NCBI GenBank assembly: GCA_033980235.1
Contig: CM067079.1
Span: 28,699,147-28,763,146 of the forward strand
From: Diadema setosum
Lineage: Eukaryota; Echinodermata; Echinoidea; Diadematoida; Diadematidae
Length of the DNA: 64,000 nucleotides
Direction of reading: 5' to 3'
A model generated the notes under the pieces. That model did no database searches and was not told the DNA's origin. It saw nothing but the letters and a program-made list of their open reading frames with translations. Both the position numbers and the translations under genes were made by a program. Of the stretch, positions 1 to 12,300 are shown piece after piece (the first letter of the stretch is position 1; every line of letters starts with the position of its first letter).

Positions 1-262
1 GTCTGTTTGATGAAAATCGGTTTTGAAATGGCTGAGATATCTAAAAACAAAGTAAAACAAAGCGATCCTAATAAAAAGTGGGTCCCATCTTTTATTTGGA
101 TCACTCTGTTTTGGATATCTCAGCCTCAATTTTCATCAAAAATCGTGGAATTTCTCTAGGAATTACATCCTATTTCATAAGAGGTTTCTCATTATCTCAC
201 CAAAAATGTAGAAACCTAAAGCCAGGGCTCAAATAAAACTATACCTTCCCTGTAAAGTCTCT
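1..262. mobile_element. MITE family A, copy 1 (cut by window edge)
   Basis: This is a non-coding foldback element whose left end lies outside the window. Its centre is an imperfect palindrome: GATGAAAATCGGTTTTG near the left is answered by the complement TTTTCATCAAAAAT around 130-150, with GAGATATCT / GATATCTCAG inside. The outer right arm (CATAAGAGGTTTCTCATT, then ACTATACCTTCCCTGTAAAG) matches the termini of the copies at 43641 and 53295. No coding capacity is seen. Assignment rests on the direct match to the two other copies. Confidence 0.75.
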
Positions 263-460
263 CATCAAAATTGACCTTATGCTTGACAAAGTGACGATTG
301 GAGTAAATCCAATATTCTCTTTTACAAGCATATTATAAATATCCTATAAGTACTACTAATAGGTATACTATGAGTATAGGACGCTTATCATTCTGCGTTT
401 ATTATTTTCTTTTCTCATGTATGTGTTTGAACTCGGAAGTATGTATAGCACTGTATAGTA

Positions 461-672
461 AGGGATTGACAAATTGCCCTTCACCGACGCAAATAACCAC
501 CGATAATTCAGTGTTTGTGAGCAATAATTATCATAAAATCCATGCATGAACAAACTTATTCGGGTGGGATTCGATCCCAAAACCTGATTACTAGACAGGC
601 GTTACATCCACTAGACTACCGAGCTTTAGCCCAATAGACATTGGTGCTTCTGATCCCCCTATAGCAGCGGGT
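461..672 (-). mobile_element. tRNA-derived SINE, family S1
   Basis: Read on the minus strand, this starts with a short leader, then a tRNA-like head with an A-box-like stretch (CGGTAGTCTAGTGGATGTAA) and a B-box-like GGGATCGAATCCCA. It ends in the family's conserved 3' segment, whose plus-strand image is TTGACAAATTGCCC followed by a (C/A)GACG(C/T)AAATA block. The head could fold partly like a tRNA but the 3' acceptor does not pair, so it is a retroposed SINE and not a working tRNA gene. The A box looks most like tRNA-Asp/Glu types (inference). Confidence 0.75.
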
Positions 673-723
673 ACTGCATATTTATTCAAACTAATGACTT
701 TTACATCGATTTTTTTTTTTCAA

Positions 724-778
724 ATTGCAACTAATTGACAAATTGCCTTTCATCGACGTAAATAGCCACCGATTTTTC
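724..778 (-). mobile_element. SINE S1, 3'-end fragment
   Basis: Only the conserved 3' segment of family S1 is present: TTGCAACTAATTGACAAATT followed by GACGTAAATAGCCACCGAT on the plus strand. No tRNA-like head adjoins it. It lies about 50 bp from the end of the S1 copy at 461-672 in the same orientation, which fits a 5'-truncated insertion or a broken dimer. Confidence 0.6.
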
Positions 779-1597
779 AAACGTATATGTAGTATCGCGT
801 GTTTGTACGTACGTACTTGTATACGTACACGTAGGTTACAGACATTTGGACAATGGACGTACTCGCTATTGCCCTGACACAATTTACACCTGTACCACTC
901 AGTTAAGATCAAAACGTTCAGTGATTATTTTTATCTTGCTTTTTATTGCAAGCTGTTCGATTCTTCAGGTCGCCCCGTCTCATTAGACAAAATAGGCAAT
1001 GATCGTTAGTTTCAAACAGGGGTAATGGCCTGTTTCCCTTTCTGAAAGGTAAGAGAAGTTTAACATGTAGCATGAAAAGAACGCGGAAGCAACTATGAAG
1101 TAGATGTAGGATGGGGGGGGGGGTAGGTTGTAGATACAGACTGGTTGCACAGCGTTGCCCCTTTAATGAGAATTTTGCCATACTAAAGGGAAAGCAAAAT
1201 TGAATAAAGTTTGAGCAGCAAATCAATAATATGTAATTTGGATCGGACAAACAAAAATATTACAGATGTTGAGTTCAAAATTTCTGTCAAGGTTTCCCAT
1301 GATGTGGAGCATAAAGCGAGAGATTAACATTTATTCAAAAAGTCTTCTTCAACATTCACTAAACATTGACTATTAGCAAGAACGAGCTTTCCATACCTGG
1401 TGAAACGAAACACGACGTGCCTGGAATGTTGATATTGCACAGTCACCCACAAGTATGTGCAATACCATCCTAGCAGGTGGCATATATAGCCCAAATATAA
1501 TTTGTATATGTGTACATCTCTTTCTGTGCGTGTGTCTGTTTATGTCCCTCAATGTTTTACATAATCATGTATTCGTGTAATTATATAATTCTGTGTG

Positions 1598-1600
<3 letters not shown>

Positions 1601-1653
<53 letters not shown>

Positions 1654-1678
1654 TATATATATGTATATACATTATATA
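1601..1678. repeat. (TA)n microsatellite
   Basis: A pure AT dinucleotide run to about 1646 is followed by interrupted AT/GTAT sequence. It sits where the left outer arm of the adjoining MITE B copy should be. Confidence 0.95.
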
Positions 1679-1940
1679 TCTATTGTTGTGTGAAAATTAT
1701 TTGCTTCAGAATGGTCTCATATTCAAGTAATGTGCAGTTTGATGTTTCCAGATTAGCATGCCTGTACAGTGACGGGGCATTAAACTGCACATTACTTTAA
1801 TATGAGACCGTTCTGAAGCAAATAACTTTCCACAACAATAGAAATATAATTTACTCTTAAATGAATCCCACAAGAATTGGAACAATCATCTCCCAGCATT
1901 CCCATTGATTCCCGCTGATCAGTTACTAGCCATCCCTTTC
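1665..1940. mobile_element. MITE family B, copy 1 (left end lost)
   Basis: The inner palindrome is clear: TTTGCTTCAGAATGGTCTCA at about 1699 is complemented by TGAGACCGTTCTGAAGCAAA at about 1801, around a centre containing GCATGCCTGTACAGTGACGG. The right outer arm (CCCAGCATTCCCATTGATTC ... ACTAGCCATCCCTTT) matches the copy at 18376-18702. The left outer arm is missing and TA repeat stands in its place. No open frame of substance. Confidence 0.8.
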
Positions 1941-3682
1941 AGTCATTAGTGAGTTTTGTTTCAGAAAGCATTAATTTTTATTTCATCTTGGCCTTGTACC
2001 AGATAAAAATTCAGCCCAGAAGTACCATGATATAACATTCAGCATTTGAAATTAATTTCTGTAATAGCTGTGACAATTCAACCAATGCTAATATTTGAAG
2101 GGTTTGGCATACAACGGTAATATAGTGGTGGTAATATCCATCCGTACACATTGGTACATTTAGGACTTTCTGGAAGGCCATACAAAGTCTTCAAATAACA
2201 TTCCCCATAAAATAAGAAATGAAAGTCTTTTTAAAATGTATGTAGGTCTTTTTCTTACCGTCTGACTTTGCTGACCTTATACTAGTTATAGATCTTAATC
2301 AAGAAGGGCCAAGATAGGAAAGCGGTTGTTGTTGTTGTTTCTATTTCCGTCTTCAGATAAAAAAAATACACATATTACAAGTTGCATATACATTGCATAT
2401 ACGTACAGAAGAAACGGGGATTGCCCGTTCAGTCATATTTGCAAAATATGTCTGTTCTACCACAGGGTCCCAACCGTAGATCCGAATGTTTCATAATAAG
2501 TAGCTATTGATTCTCTCATACTTCTCGTGAACTGCAGTCATACATGTTTTTCACTCACCAATATGGTTTTGATTATGGACCAAATGTCTGTGGGATGTAA
2601 AGACAATCATATAGAAGATCTACTAGCAGTCATGCAAAAAAAAAACAACAACAACAACACACAAACAAACAGACAGACAATCACTTCAAATTCTTGAAAT
2701 TAACAAGAATTCGTTAACTTAACGGAGAATTTAATACTCAAGCTTTCTGTCCTCATGTTAAAAGATGAGGAAATGTGTTGGACATAGAAAAAAGGTCGGA
2801 TAATTTGAAACAGCATTAGTTTGATACCGCAATAGTCTCTCCTCATTTCCCTCATTCTTTTTTCTCTGCTTAATCGCAAATGTGAAGATTACAGTATGGA
2901 CAGCGAGGGAGAGAGAAGAAAGACAAAGAGATAGAGTAGGGATGGATTTTATATGATTGTCTGTTCATTGGAGTGGGATCTTCACAAAATCCAAATTTGC
3001 AATCTCAAGTGCGAGATATACGGCTTTGGAGACTTTTCACCTTGTCACGTAAAAAAAAAAAATGCTTTCCTTGCTATAAGTGTCTCACATGATCGTATGT
3101 GTTTATGATTCAAAATGTCATAAAGTAGATTTCATCATGACGGATTGATTCTTTAAAGCCAGACAAGCGCTTTGCCCTAACTGAGTTTGACTATCACTTA
3201 TGCATAGATACATTAGTTTTCTTTCTCCCACGCCCCCAACATCATTTTCTTCTCTTTCCTCGAGGCAGATGAACTGGTTTGCTCTCTACTTGAGGCAATG
3301 ATTCCTCCTCTTACATCCTCCTCCTTCTTCTTCCTCTCGAAAGAAAAGCACTCGAGACATGGCCGCTGTTTTGCGCGGGAAGTCTTGACTAGAGAATTTC
3401 ACGAGCACTCTCCAACGACATCGCATGTTATTTCCATTAACTGTGATGAGAAGGGAGATAATGGTGACGATCGCGGAGGGCGATTTGAAGAAAGGTGTCC
3501 TCTTCCGATAAATGGCGGGAGTGTGGACAATCGTCTGTTTATTATGCCACCTGTTGATTGGAGTTGATCTTTAGTGGTCACGATTCTCCTTCTGTTGATT
3601 GACTTTCATAACAATGTCTCGACATTCACTTATCATTTCCAAGAGTGCGATGAAGTTGGAATATCAATTGTGTTAAATACTG
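1941..3682. other. Unique AT-rich sequence, nothing recognised
   Basis: I see no convincing gene or element here. There are short simple stretches (A-rich with CAACAACAACA near 2640, A11 near 3050). The open frame near 3298 is short, overlaps another on the opposite strand and shows no domain. Confidence 0.6.
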
Positions 3683-3768
3683 TTTCTTCTTCTTCTTCTT
3701 CTTCTTCTTCTTCTTCTTCTTCTTCTTCTTCCTCCTCCTCCTCCTCCTCTTCTTCTTCTTCTTCTTCT
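3683..3768. repeat. (TTC)n/(TCC)n microsatellite
   Basis: An uninterrupted trinucleotide tract: TTC units, a central block of TCC units, then TTC again. Long poly-Ser and poly-Glu frames here are artefacts of this tract. Confidence 0.95.
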
Positions 3769-4126
3769 GTTTCTTGTTCTTGTTTTGCTTTAAACATAAA
3801 CACATAAATTAACCTGATACACACTCTAAAAGATTATAGATATAAAGTTGTACATGAATATATACATGTGCGTGTATGTTTGCGTGTACGTGAGCTCATG
3901 TATGAATGTTTGTCGCGGATGCTTGTGTTTGTTTGTGTTCTATTCGTTCTCTTTATCTTCTCTTAATAAACCAGTCACTCGAAAATATTTTGTCGTTCTT
4001 CCGGAAAGATAAATCAGAGGGAAAACAGCTAACATCAAACATGGAAAAAATGTCACCATATTATTATCCGCGTGTAATGTCGTCTCATTGAATGGCGTTA
4101 AACTTTGTCTAGCACGAATTCATTTT

Positions 4127-4440
4127 TTAGGACATTCTGTTTCTATTTTCCCCTTCAAACATTGTCACTCCTACAATACAGGGCCAGCCTTCCTCACGGT
4201 ACATTAGATCAGCTAGGGGTGCTGCCTGCACACTGACTGCGAACTTCCTCCCTTTCTCCCAGCCTAAACCTCTCCGCTCAGGACTCCATCTTGAACCGAC
4301 GTGACCCCGCCGCTTTTGTTCCCCCGTTCGTGGCAAATAGCCCGGGCCGCACCCGCGCTGCATTCGGCAAGGGGTGACGCAGAGCACCGGTGTCCCTCTG
4401 GGCAAAGAGACGCGGAGAGTTAGGGGGTCAGTAGGGGCGA
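4127..4440. other. CpG-rich block, possible regulatory or exon-like segment
   Basis: Compared with its AT-rich surroundings this block is visibly GC- and CpG-rich (for example CCGACGTGACCCCGCCGC near 4297 and CCCGGGCCGCACCCGCGC near 4340). A 92-residue minus-strand frame crosses it (4127-4405) but has no recognisable domain and no convincing splice context. It may be a cis-regulatory block, a distal promoter or a fragment of an unrecognised repeat. Confidence 0.25.
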
Positions 4441-7139
4441 GGTAACCGTAGATGCAGTAGCTGGTATAACGCCGAGAAAGATAAATAGCAAAAGTGCCAA
4501 ATTACTTTTCCTGCATCGTGTTGCCCTGGTCTCCATTTTCCCCCTCTCCTGCCATTTCCTTTTCTTCTCCTTTTCTTCTGAAAGAAGTTGAAATTAGTTC
4601 CGAAAACACATAGAGTATTGAAAGGAGTTATATTTACCGAGGTCTAGCAACGGGCAACGTCGAAGACACATTTCACTACGCATTAACTCTGCATGAAAGG
4701 GCAGAGAAAGAACGTGATCCGCAGAGAACTGGCGAGTCCAGTTCAAATTGTTCCCAGTCGTATTCTTCTATGGATGGAACGCCACCTTTACACTATGAAA
4801 ACAAAGCATTATTATAGCATAAGCCTTACCAAGACTGTAAGTACGGCTATTAAGAAAATTATGAAATATTGCCGCAGAGAGAACAGCTTACTAGTACCCA
4901 CATTGAAATTAAGGATTGTAATACTGCAGCCGGGGCAATGGTAATATTATTCAAAAGCGTGAAAATTTGGTGCACCTGTCCATGCATTTAGATATATACA
5001 ACACATATGGTTTAGGAATGTTATATTGAATAAGATAAGAATGTAAAGAATTGGCAAATTTGTCGTTTGTCAACCCAAGGCTAACAAGCTTTGTTGTTAT
5101 CTGAATTTACTTTTCGCGAACAGTCGGTACTTGATTTTCTTTTCCACATATTATGCATAGAATAAAGGAAACTTCCACCTTTGTCCGCACCAATCGATTC
5201 TATGCATATTTGTGATATTTTTTCCTGTTTGCAATCTGCATCAATAAAGTAATGTTCACGGAGAATGATTGTGGCAATTTGTTTGAATATCGCACGCGAA
5301 TTTCAACAACACATAACTTTTGCGCAAGGCTAGGTAGGGAATACATCATTCGTAGATTTGCCCAGGAAATACAATGCACAGGGAAAACGAATGAAAAGCC
5401 GGCTAGAAAAAAAAAGACGTTTATACATCAGTGAATGTGCACTCTTCTTATTTGGGATTTCTCAAAGTCGTTGTGAGTGAGGAATAATGGAAATATTCTT
5501 TAGCCATTATCACTGTAAGGCGGAGATCCCATTCATAACTTAACAAATACAATGATAATAGCTCGGTAGTTCAACGAAATATTCTCGATGGCGAACAAAA
5601 TGTGAACATTGTCAATTTAAACACATGTAATTTGAGTGTACTTGCAGAACCGCACCGCAGTTGATTGTAATTCACAAGCCGGTTGAACAAATAAAGCGGT
5701 TTTATAAAGAATGTTTTACAGTGCTGAATGTCGAGGCGAAAAATTCGTCTTTGTAGATGGCAAAACGCCCCCTCGTGTCGACATCAGCAACAGGTGGTAG
5801 AATAGGTCACGTTGCTATAGCCACATAAGCAGACGTATGGTGGCTACGAACTTCCTGTTAAACTCGCTTCCTTCAGTAGATATCATTGGCATTTCATGTG
5901 GCTTTTTGCCACAGGTAATGACAAACTCGATCGACTACGAATTTTGATTCGAAAAGCCTATCGATCGGCGTTAAAAATCTGCCCATAATATCACATAAAA
6001 ACAGACTCTCCTCACACTGTTTTTAAGCAAACACGTTAAACGAATTTAACAGACTACTAAAGTTATTAAAAGACTACACGGTATATTCATAAAGATGTGC
6101 TCTTCCGAACTGGTGCGTACTGAGAGGCGCATAATACTTCGAGAATCATGTGTATATGTGTGTGTAAATACATGTGTGTACATAGTGTCGTATGTCTGGA
6201 GGTCATGAAAAGTACGAAACAAGGAGAGTACTGAATCAAATCACTGGATCTCAAAACACGTCTTTTTTGGGGTTACTTTTTAAAGGTGTCGGTTATTGAC
6301 ACACCGAATAATGATCGCTATTGCTCAATCTTGGCGAGGAACTTGGAACCATACGTTATGACCTTTGTCTAGAGAAGCCTCTTGTGTCGAAACCGTCCGC
6401 AGACGTTGAACGGCACGGATATGTGATTTCCGTCTTCAATTTTGAGTAGTTTCTCATCAAATGAATACCCTTCGCACTGAACGATCACCACGCATCACGA
6501 TACGGGGTTCGCTCTTTGGAGTATCGCAACCAAAGAGAATCGATCGCTATGCGAGTCATTAAGACCCATAAATTGTTATGGCAACGGGAATTTACTTTGA
6601 TAGAAACAAAGCTAGATGAATGAAAGTGTGATTTCGCTGAGTTTCACACCTTTCCTCGTTCTTGTGAACTATCATAGATGCTACATATAGCAGTACGTTC
6701 ATTCTACGTCACAAAGCCCGAGCAAGCCCGAGCAAGAAAGTAAACATTCGCACTGTTTACAATGTTTAAAGTACATTTTTTCTTTTAATGAGGACCAAAA
6801 TCCAATAACAATGATTTCAGTTTCAAATTCAAACAACATTTCTCATCGAGACTTTGATATCCCTACATTATCATCACTGTTAATTTCAAAACATCATAAT
6901 AAGAATTTATAGAAGGCAACTTCTGTTGAGTGTCGTGCGGCTTGTCAAGTGTTGTTGTTTATTTTGTCTGAATTTCTTTCATTTTTAAAGATTTGTGTTT
7001 ATGTTTTGTTATGTTTATTCTTTGGTTGTCTTATTTGTTTGTTTCCTTTTTTTTTCTACATATCAAACTTATACATAACAAGCTATTCAAGTTACGCATA
7101 ACATAATTCTATACTTATTTGTGTTTTTATATCTATCTC
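4441..7139. other. Unique sequence, nothing recognised
   Basis: There is no recognisable gene or interspersed repeat. Two small frames (4693-4944, 5252-5434, plus strand) have no domain, no codon signature and no splice logic. A ten-base direct repeat AAGCCCGAGC occurs twice in tandem at 6715-6734. Confidence 0.55.
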
Positions 7140-7258
7140 TTTGTATATATCTGTATTTCTATCTACATCTATATCTATGTAATATCTATATCTATACCTA
7201 TTTATAACTAATATATATCTATATCTACATCTATATCTATACATTTTCCCTTATCTTC

Positions 7259-7305
<47 letters not shown>

Positions 7306-7309
7306 CCTG

Positions 7310-7372
<63 letters not shown>

Positions 7373-7405
7373 ATCTATCTATCTATCTATCTTTCTATCT
7401 ATCTA
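7140..7405. repeat. (CTAT)n tetranucleotide array
   Basis: A degenerate ATCT/ATATCT region runs into a near-perfect CTAT array from about 7260 to 7404, with isolated variants (CTACCTGT, CTTTCTAT). Confidence 0.95.
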
Positions 7406-7499
7406 GGTAGACATAATATGTATAGATCTATTTAATCAACAACTTTGCACTGAAATCTATATCAAGACTTTTTCCTTCCATTTTTACCGTTAGAAGATG

Positions 7500-7860
7500 G
7501 CCCGGATCATTAATTCATCATTAATTTATGATGGATCTAGCACAAATTGGCAACATCGTGACGTCACCGACTGATTCCTGTATACTGACAGTGATGATAG
7601 TGTTAACTTGACGAATTTCAATTTCAGGGCGTTATTGGAAGATATAGTCGCGCGAAACATTAGCCAGGCGCGAAGCGATAAAAACAATGATGACATCGAT
7701 CAGGGCCTGATTGCCTCCTGATGAGCGTGATGGGGAAGTCGAGTTTTAATTACAGGAGTATCATTTGGGGTATCGATGGCGCAGTATCTACCGAGAATCT
7801 AATTAGTGCTTCATCAACTGACACGCTCCAATGATTAGACAGATTTCTACCGACAATATT
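7500..7860. promoter_or_regulatory. Possible cis-regulatory block
   Basis: This non-repetitive stretch is denser in recognisable motifs than its surroundings: TTCATCATTAATTTATGATG (homeodomain-type core), a perfect CRE TGACGTCA at 7559, CGATCAGGGCCTGATTG, TTTTAATTACAGG and CTAATTAGTGC. No open frame spans it. The regulatory reading is inference from motif density only. Confidence 0.25.
7559..7566. promoter_or_regulatory. CRE octamer TGACGTCA
   Basis: A perfect palindromic cAMP-response element core, the CREB/ATF family site. It lies inside the motif-rich block at 7.5-7.9 kb. Confidence 0.4.
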
Positions 7861-7876
7861 GACCGTCTATAAACGA

Positions 7877-7891
7877 GGGGGGGGGGGGGGG
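7877..7891. repeat. G15 homopolymer
   Basis: Fifteen consecutive G. It is one of ten G/C runs of 11 or more in this AT-rich window. Confidence 0.95.
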
Positions 7892-8057
7892 ACATAGTGT
7901 AACTCGATGCTTGTCATGTGTAAAGCTGACACATTATTATGCACATTTTAGTGTGTAAGTATGGTAGGCTTATATAGTGTGACGGCATATCAGCAGTAAT
8001 GACAGAAATTAACCAAAATGTCACAAAATAATTGCAGAGGTAATTGAGTTATAAAAA

Positions 8058-8266
8058 TCAGGATTTGATTTTAGCACTGCTGTTCCAAGGGGTATTGTCA
8101 TGTTCATCACTACCAGGTACCATTGTCAGGTATCCATTTATGCACATGGACGAGCAAGATAGATGAGGAGGGATATATTGGGGCTGTGATTTCCGGGAGG
8201 GATTTGAACTACAGACCTTCTGTTTAACAGTCCAGTGCCCTATCCACTTAAACACCACATTGTACT
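8058..8266 (-). mobile_element. tRNA-derived SINE, family S2
   Basis: On the minus strand a tRNA-like head (GTGGTGTTTAAGTGGATAGG A-box region; GTAGTTCAAATCCC B box) is followed by a body containing CATAAATGGATACCTG and ending in CAGTGCTAAAATC. The body motif AAATGG(G/A)TACCTG is shared with the S2 copy at 35985-36245. A 66-residue frame here is a by-product. Confidence 0.75.
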
Positions 8267-8986
8267 TCCACTACTTTGTCAGCATAACATCCGAGCGATG
8301 ACTGCACTATGGTTTTTGCTTCAAAGCAATTCTGAATCTAAGGACCTTTTTTGTGTGTTATCTATCTATTCTTTTTGCTCGATATTATCAATATTTAAAT
8401 GATAAACAAACTTTGACATTTTTCACCCATCCATTTGAACAGATAACAAGTGCGTAATATCGAGTTTTTCAAATGTTTGACTCTGCATGTCCTATATTTC
8501 AACAGTAGCATTCAAATACATAAAAAGTCGTTCGTATGCTGTAACAAGTCGTTGTCTTTAATGCAACGCGAGTTCCGCTAACAAACACCACGACGATCAC
8601 GAGATGTGCTACCTCGAGACGAGATCTGCCGCCATGAGAAGAAGCACATGGTAATCGCCCATAAAACACTCTCTTCGTTCTGGTCGTGGTAACATGATTC
8701 GTACCGCACGATCGCGCGCACGTTACGATGGGAAGAAGTTGCTTCCTCCATATAACATAGGGGATGGTAATGGTGTGAGATTTGGACTATATCACGCATC
8801 TCTGATATTTAGAAGAAAGAAAGAAGGACAGACATAAAGAAAGAAAGGTAGAAGGAAGGAAGGAAAGGAAAGAAAGAAGGAAAGGAGAGAAACACAATCC
8901 ATTGATCTGTTTTCCTCCTAACCTTTAAGCAAAGCGTACACTAATTAAACAAGATGGCGTGTGTTTTTTTTTTCAACCTCAGTCAT
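8267..8986. other. Unique sequence with purine-rich tract
   Basis: There is no gene. A GAAA/GGAA-type purine-rich microsatellite occupies about 8808-8892. The 73-residue minus-strand frame at 8578-8799 has no recognisable domain. Confidence 0.5.
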
Positions 8987-9143
8987 GGGTCTCATTTCAT
9001 AAAAGATGCTTGGATAGCACCTCTTGCTGGAATGGCAACTTCCCATAGCAACAGCCAATCAGGAAGCTGGATTCTTTTTGTTACCATGACAATCGCCATT
9101 CCAGTAAGACTTTATATCAGATCGACTTTATGAAATGGGGCCC
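8987..9143. mobile_element. Foldback element (GGG..CATTTCATAAA termini)
   Basis: The ends are inverted: GGGTCTCATTTCATAAA on the left, TTTATGAAATGGGGCCC on the right. Inner arms also pair (TTGCTGGAATGGCAA versus GCCATTCCAGTAAG; AGCCAATCAGGAAGCTGG is near the centre). No coding potential. Its right end abuts the next foldback directly. Confidence 0.75.
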
Positions 9144-9312
9144 GGGGGTGTTTCATAAAGCTGTTCGTAAAGTTACGAACGACTTACGAGCGACTGGTGA
9201 TCAGTTCTTATGCTGAATTATGGAAATTCTGATAAGTATAGCACATCTAACTGATCACCAGTCACTCGTAAGTTGTTCGTAACTTTACGAACAGCTTTAT
9301 GAAACAGGGCCC
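9144..9312. mobile_element. Near-perfect foldback element (GTTTCATAAAGCTGTTCG arms)
   Basis: Two arms of about 60 bp are almost exact reverse complements. TTTCATAAAGCTGTTCGTAA at 9151 is answered by TTACGAACAGCTTTATGAAA at 9286, and ACTGGTGATCAG by CTGATCACCAGT. The loop is about 40 bp (CTTATGCTGAATTATGG...). It would form a strong DNA or RNA hairpin. It ends GGGCCC, like its left neighbour. Confidence 0.85.
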
Positions 9313-9356
9313 TGGTCTACAAACTGTATGCAGTGTAAAAGATATACAGTAAGTCT

Positions 9357-9364
9357 TGACGTCA
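9357..9364. promoter_or_regulatory. CRE octamer TGACGTCA
   Basis: A perfect palindromic CREB/ATF core 45 bp to the right of the foldback pair. Confidence 0.35.
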
Positions 9365-12300
9365 CTGACCGTGGACTATCAACTTTCTGCTAGATCACAC
9401 TTGCACAGTACAGTAGGCCTACCACCAGTCGTGCGTATAGATGACCCTGTCGGAATAAGAATGGTAAACTGGTACGCAAGGCAACGCCTATGACTTATCG
9501 CGTGTAATAGGACATCGCCAACTTTTATGCTCTTGGCATTATGTGCGTGTTACTCTATGTCGCATACTAATACAACACAACAATGTTGCAAAACTGATAT
9601 CGTTCTAAATTCTTAACTTACTCATGTAAGTTTATCCTTTTCTGACTCTAAGTAATGAAAGGGGTGGCATATCACCATTTCTAAACTGATTAAATGAAAA
9701 TGGTAGAGTTCACATAATTGTATGTATTTTACGGAAAGGTATGTGCCTACAATGTACGCTCCTATAAAACGCGACAAAATTTATCAATCAAGCCAGTTCA
9801 TTAACCTCTCTCTCTTTTTCTCTCTCCTTTTCACCTCCACGTGTCTGTTTTATAACACTCTCGCTATCACTTCCAAAATCTGTTTGACTCAATAAATTCA
9901 GACACAATCGAACTGAAAACACTGATTTGCGACCTCATTCAATAGCTAAACAAATCTCAAATAGACATGGTAGAATGTCCATGCTTTTTCAATAGCACCG
10001 CACAAAAAAGCCCTCCCCGTACATACAAAAACCCCTGTATATACAGACATACGCCCTAAACCGCCATTTCTATACAACCAAGGTAGCCCTTCTATACAGA
10101 GCGGGCCCCTTTTCTATTCAGCCCTGCGATACACAAGAGTGCCTACGTCTATTGTTCTCTTCCTCACCTATTTTCGTTTTACACCAAGGTCCTTCACAAT
10201 CTCCATATCTCTCGCCCTCTCTCTCTCTCTCCCTCACACACGCATCAATCCCCCACCCCTTCCCCCCCTTTTTTTTTTTCATTGCTGTATGTGGTGTGGC
10301 TTCTTCTCAATTTGGATGGAGCTTCCGCACCGGGCCCCCATTGTTTCCCCGCTTACTGAAAGCAGGAAAGGCCTGCGAGTTTGTGCTGGGTACGTAAACA
10401 GTATTAGCTCGGTAATGCAACTCACTGTTCATAGGCACTACAGACAAAATTCATAGGCAATCATGCAAGAAGTATAGGATAAATAAAGTAACATAATGAA
10501 TTGGAAGAAAAAAATCAAGGAGGTGTGAAAATAACACATCATATTGACAACAGAGATATAATTCTATTCAATAGGTGTGACATGAAATAATACCTTGCAA
10601 AACAACCCTGGTTATTTTGGCAGTTCACCAATAAACATTGTCAATGTTAAGCGTAATGGTACAACGTGCAAATAGCCACGTGAACAACACGGACAACTTA
10701 ACCCGTATCTCGTCTAAAGTTTGTTTGCATTTTCCTGTTCATTATTTTGTACAACGCTGCATTTTTTTGGTGGAAATCAGTACATTTATAATGATAATTT
10801 GACTATAAATCGCTGGGGAAAGTTTCTGACAAGGGGCATGCGTTGTCACTCTGATAGATGCTTTCATATTGAACGTTGTTTGCTATCAAATACAGTATTG
10901 TAATTCTTTTGATAACTACTTTTGTAGCCTTGACAATACGAACGTGTATTTGTTGTGAAATAAATCGTGTAACGACAGAACAGTAAGGTTCCCGCTTTCC
11001 TAATCAGCAATCAATCCCTAGGATAACATATTTATATCAAGCAGATTTAGGTAAATTTAACCTTCTTTGCATTCAAAGAATACAAACTGGTCTTCATATC
11101 TTCCTAAGACAACCACAGGTGGGAACGAGTTTTGAACACGAACGTGTATTTTGCCCTCATCTACTGACTACAGAAATTGCAAAGAATGCGCAAACATGTA
11201 GTGAGCAAGCAACGTCTGTTATTTGTTTGGGTTGTTTTCTTGAGAGTTGTTTGTTTTTGAATAAATAAGCGCTCATGTCAGTTTTTTGATTTTCATGCTT
11301 CTAAGGAGGATGGGTAAATGGATGACACACAAGGACATTCCCTTCCAACCATGCACAGAGAAGATAAGAAACATGCAAAGGAAAGTTGAAATACACAACG
11401 AACGAAAACGAGGAAAGCTGTGCTTCACTGACGTGGTAGTCACGTGACCAAACGGTAAACGACAAAATGGTATCATTATACAAGTTTCATGTGTTTGTTT
11501 CTTTTTCTTTTCAGTGGATGTGTTTCATGCAAACACGCAAAAAAAAAAGAAGAAAAAAGAAGGGGAGCATTACAGTTCCTACTCAATTCTAGTAATCTCT
11601 GAAGCGGCATGTGTTTTGCCATTGAATGTAAATTGTAATTATGGCAGCCATAAGAATTCGGACGATGCTGCGTGGCTTTACCGGAAACGCCTTGTGAAAG
11701 AACCGCAACATAGTGATGTCATGAACTCATGGTATAAAGCGTTTTTCTCCAGAATGTCGGCTGCTGTTTTGATTGAAGGATCACGATCAAACGTGACGTC
11801 CGCGAAACTTTAAGAAGTGACCGTATTCAATATTCTCAAACAATTCAAGTGCAGTATGGTATGTTCCCATTTGTTGTGCGCGCTCTTCTGCTGCAAACCC
11901 CCGCGCTTTTCAAAGGCCATCGATACGAACGTTATGCTGGCTTCGCTGGTTTTTTTTTTGATGATATTACGGTCATAACATTTGAAGCCTCTCACATTCT
12001 TAATGACGACATGATGATGCAAAGCAATAAACATTGTGATAATAGGCTCTACCTTGATTCTTTTTCCCCCTCTCTCTTTCGACCACGCCTTTCCGTCGTC
12101 TCCATGGCAACGCGGGAAGCGTTTTGTCCTACGTTGTCGACGTTAAATGTGGCTCATGTTAAAGGAGCGCACGGCATGTGGTTTCCGTACAGAGTTTTTC
12201 CCTTTCATCCAATGTGAGTGATTCTTGTTGCATACATAATATTTTCAAAGTTCGATTTAAAGAATTATCAGAATAGATTTCGAAACAGCGATGCATGATT

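Noticed and set aside
3574..3824. Poly-Ser and poly-Glu frames
   Set aside because: Products of the TTC/TCC microsatellite.
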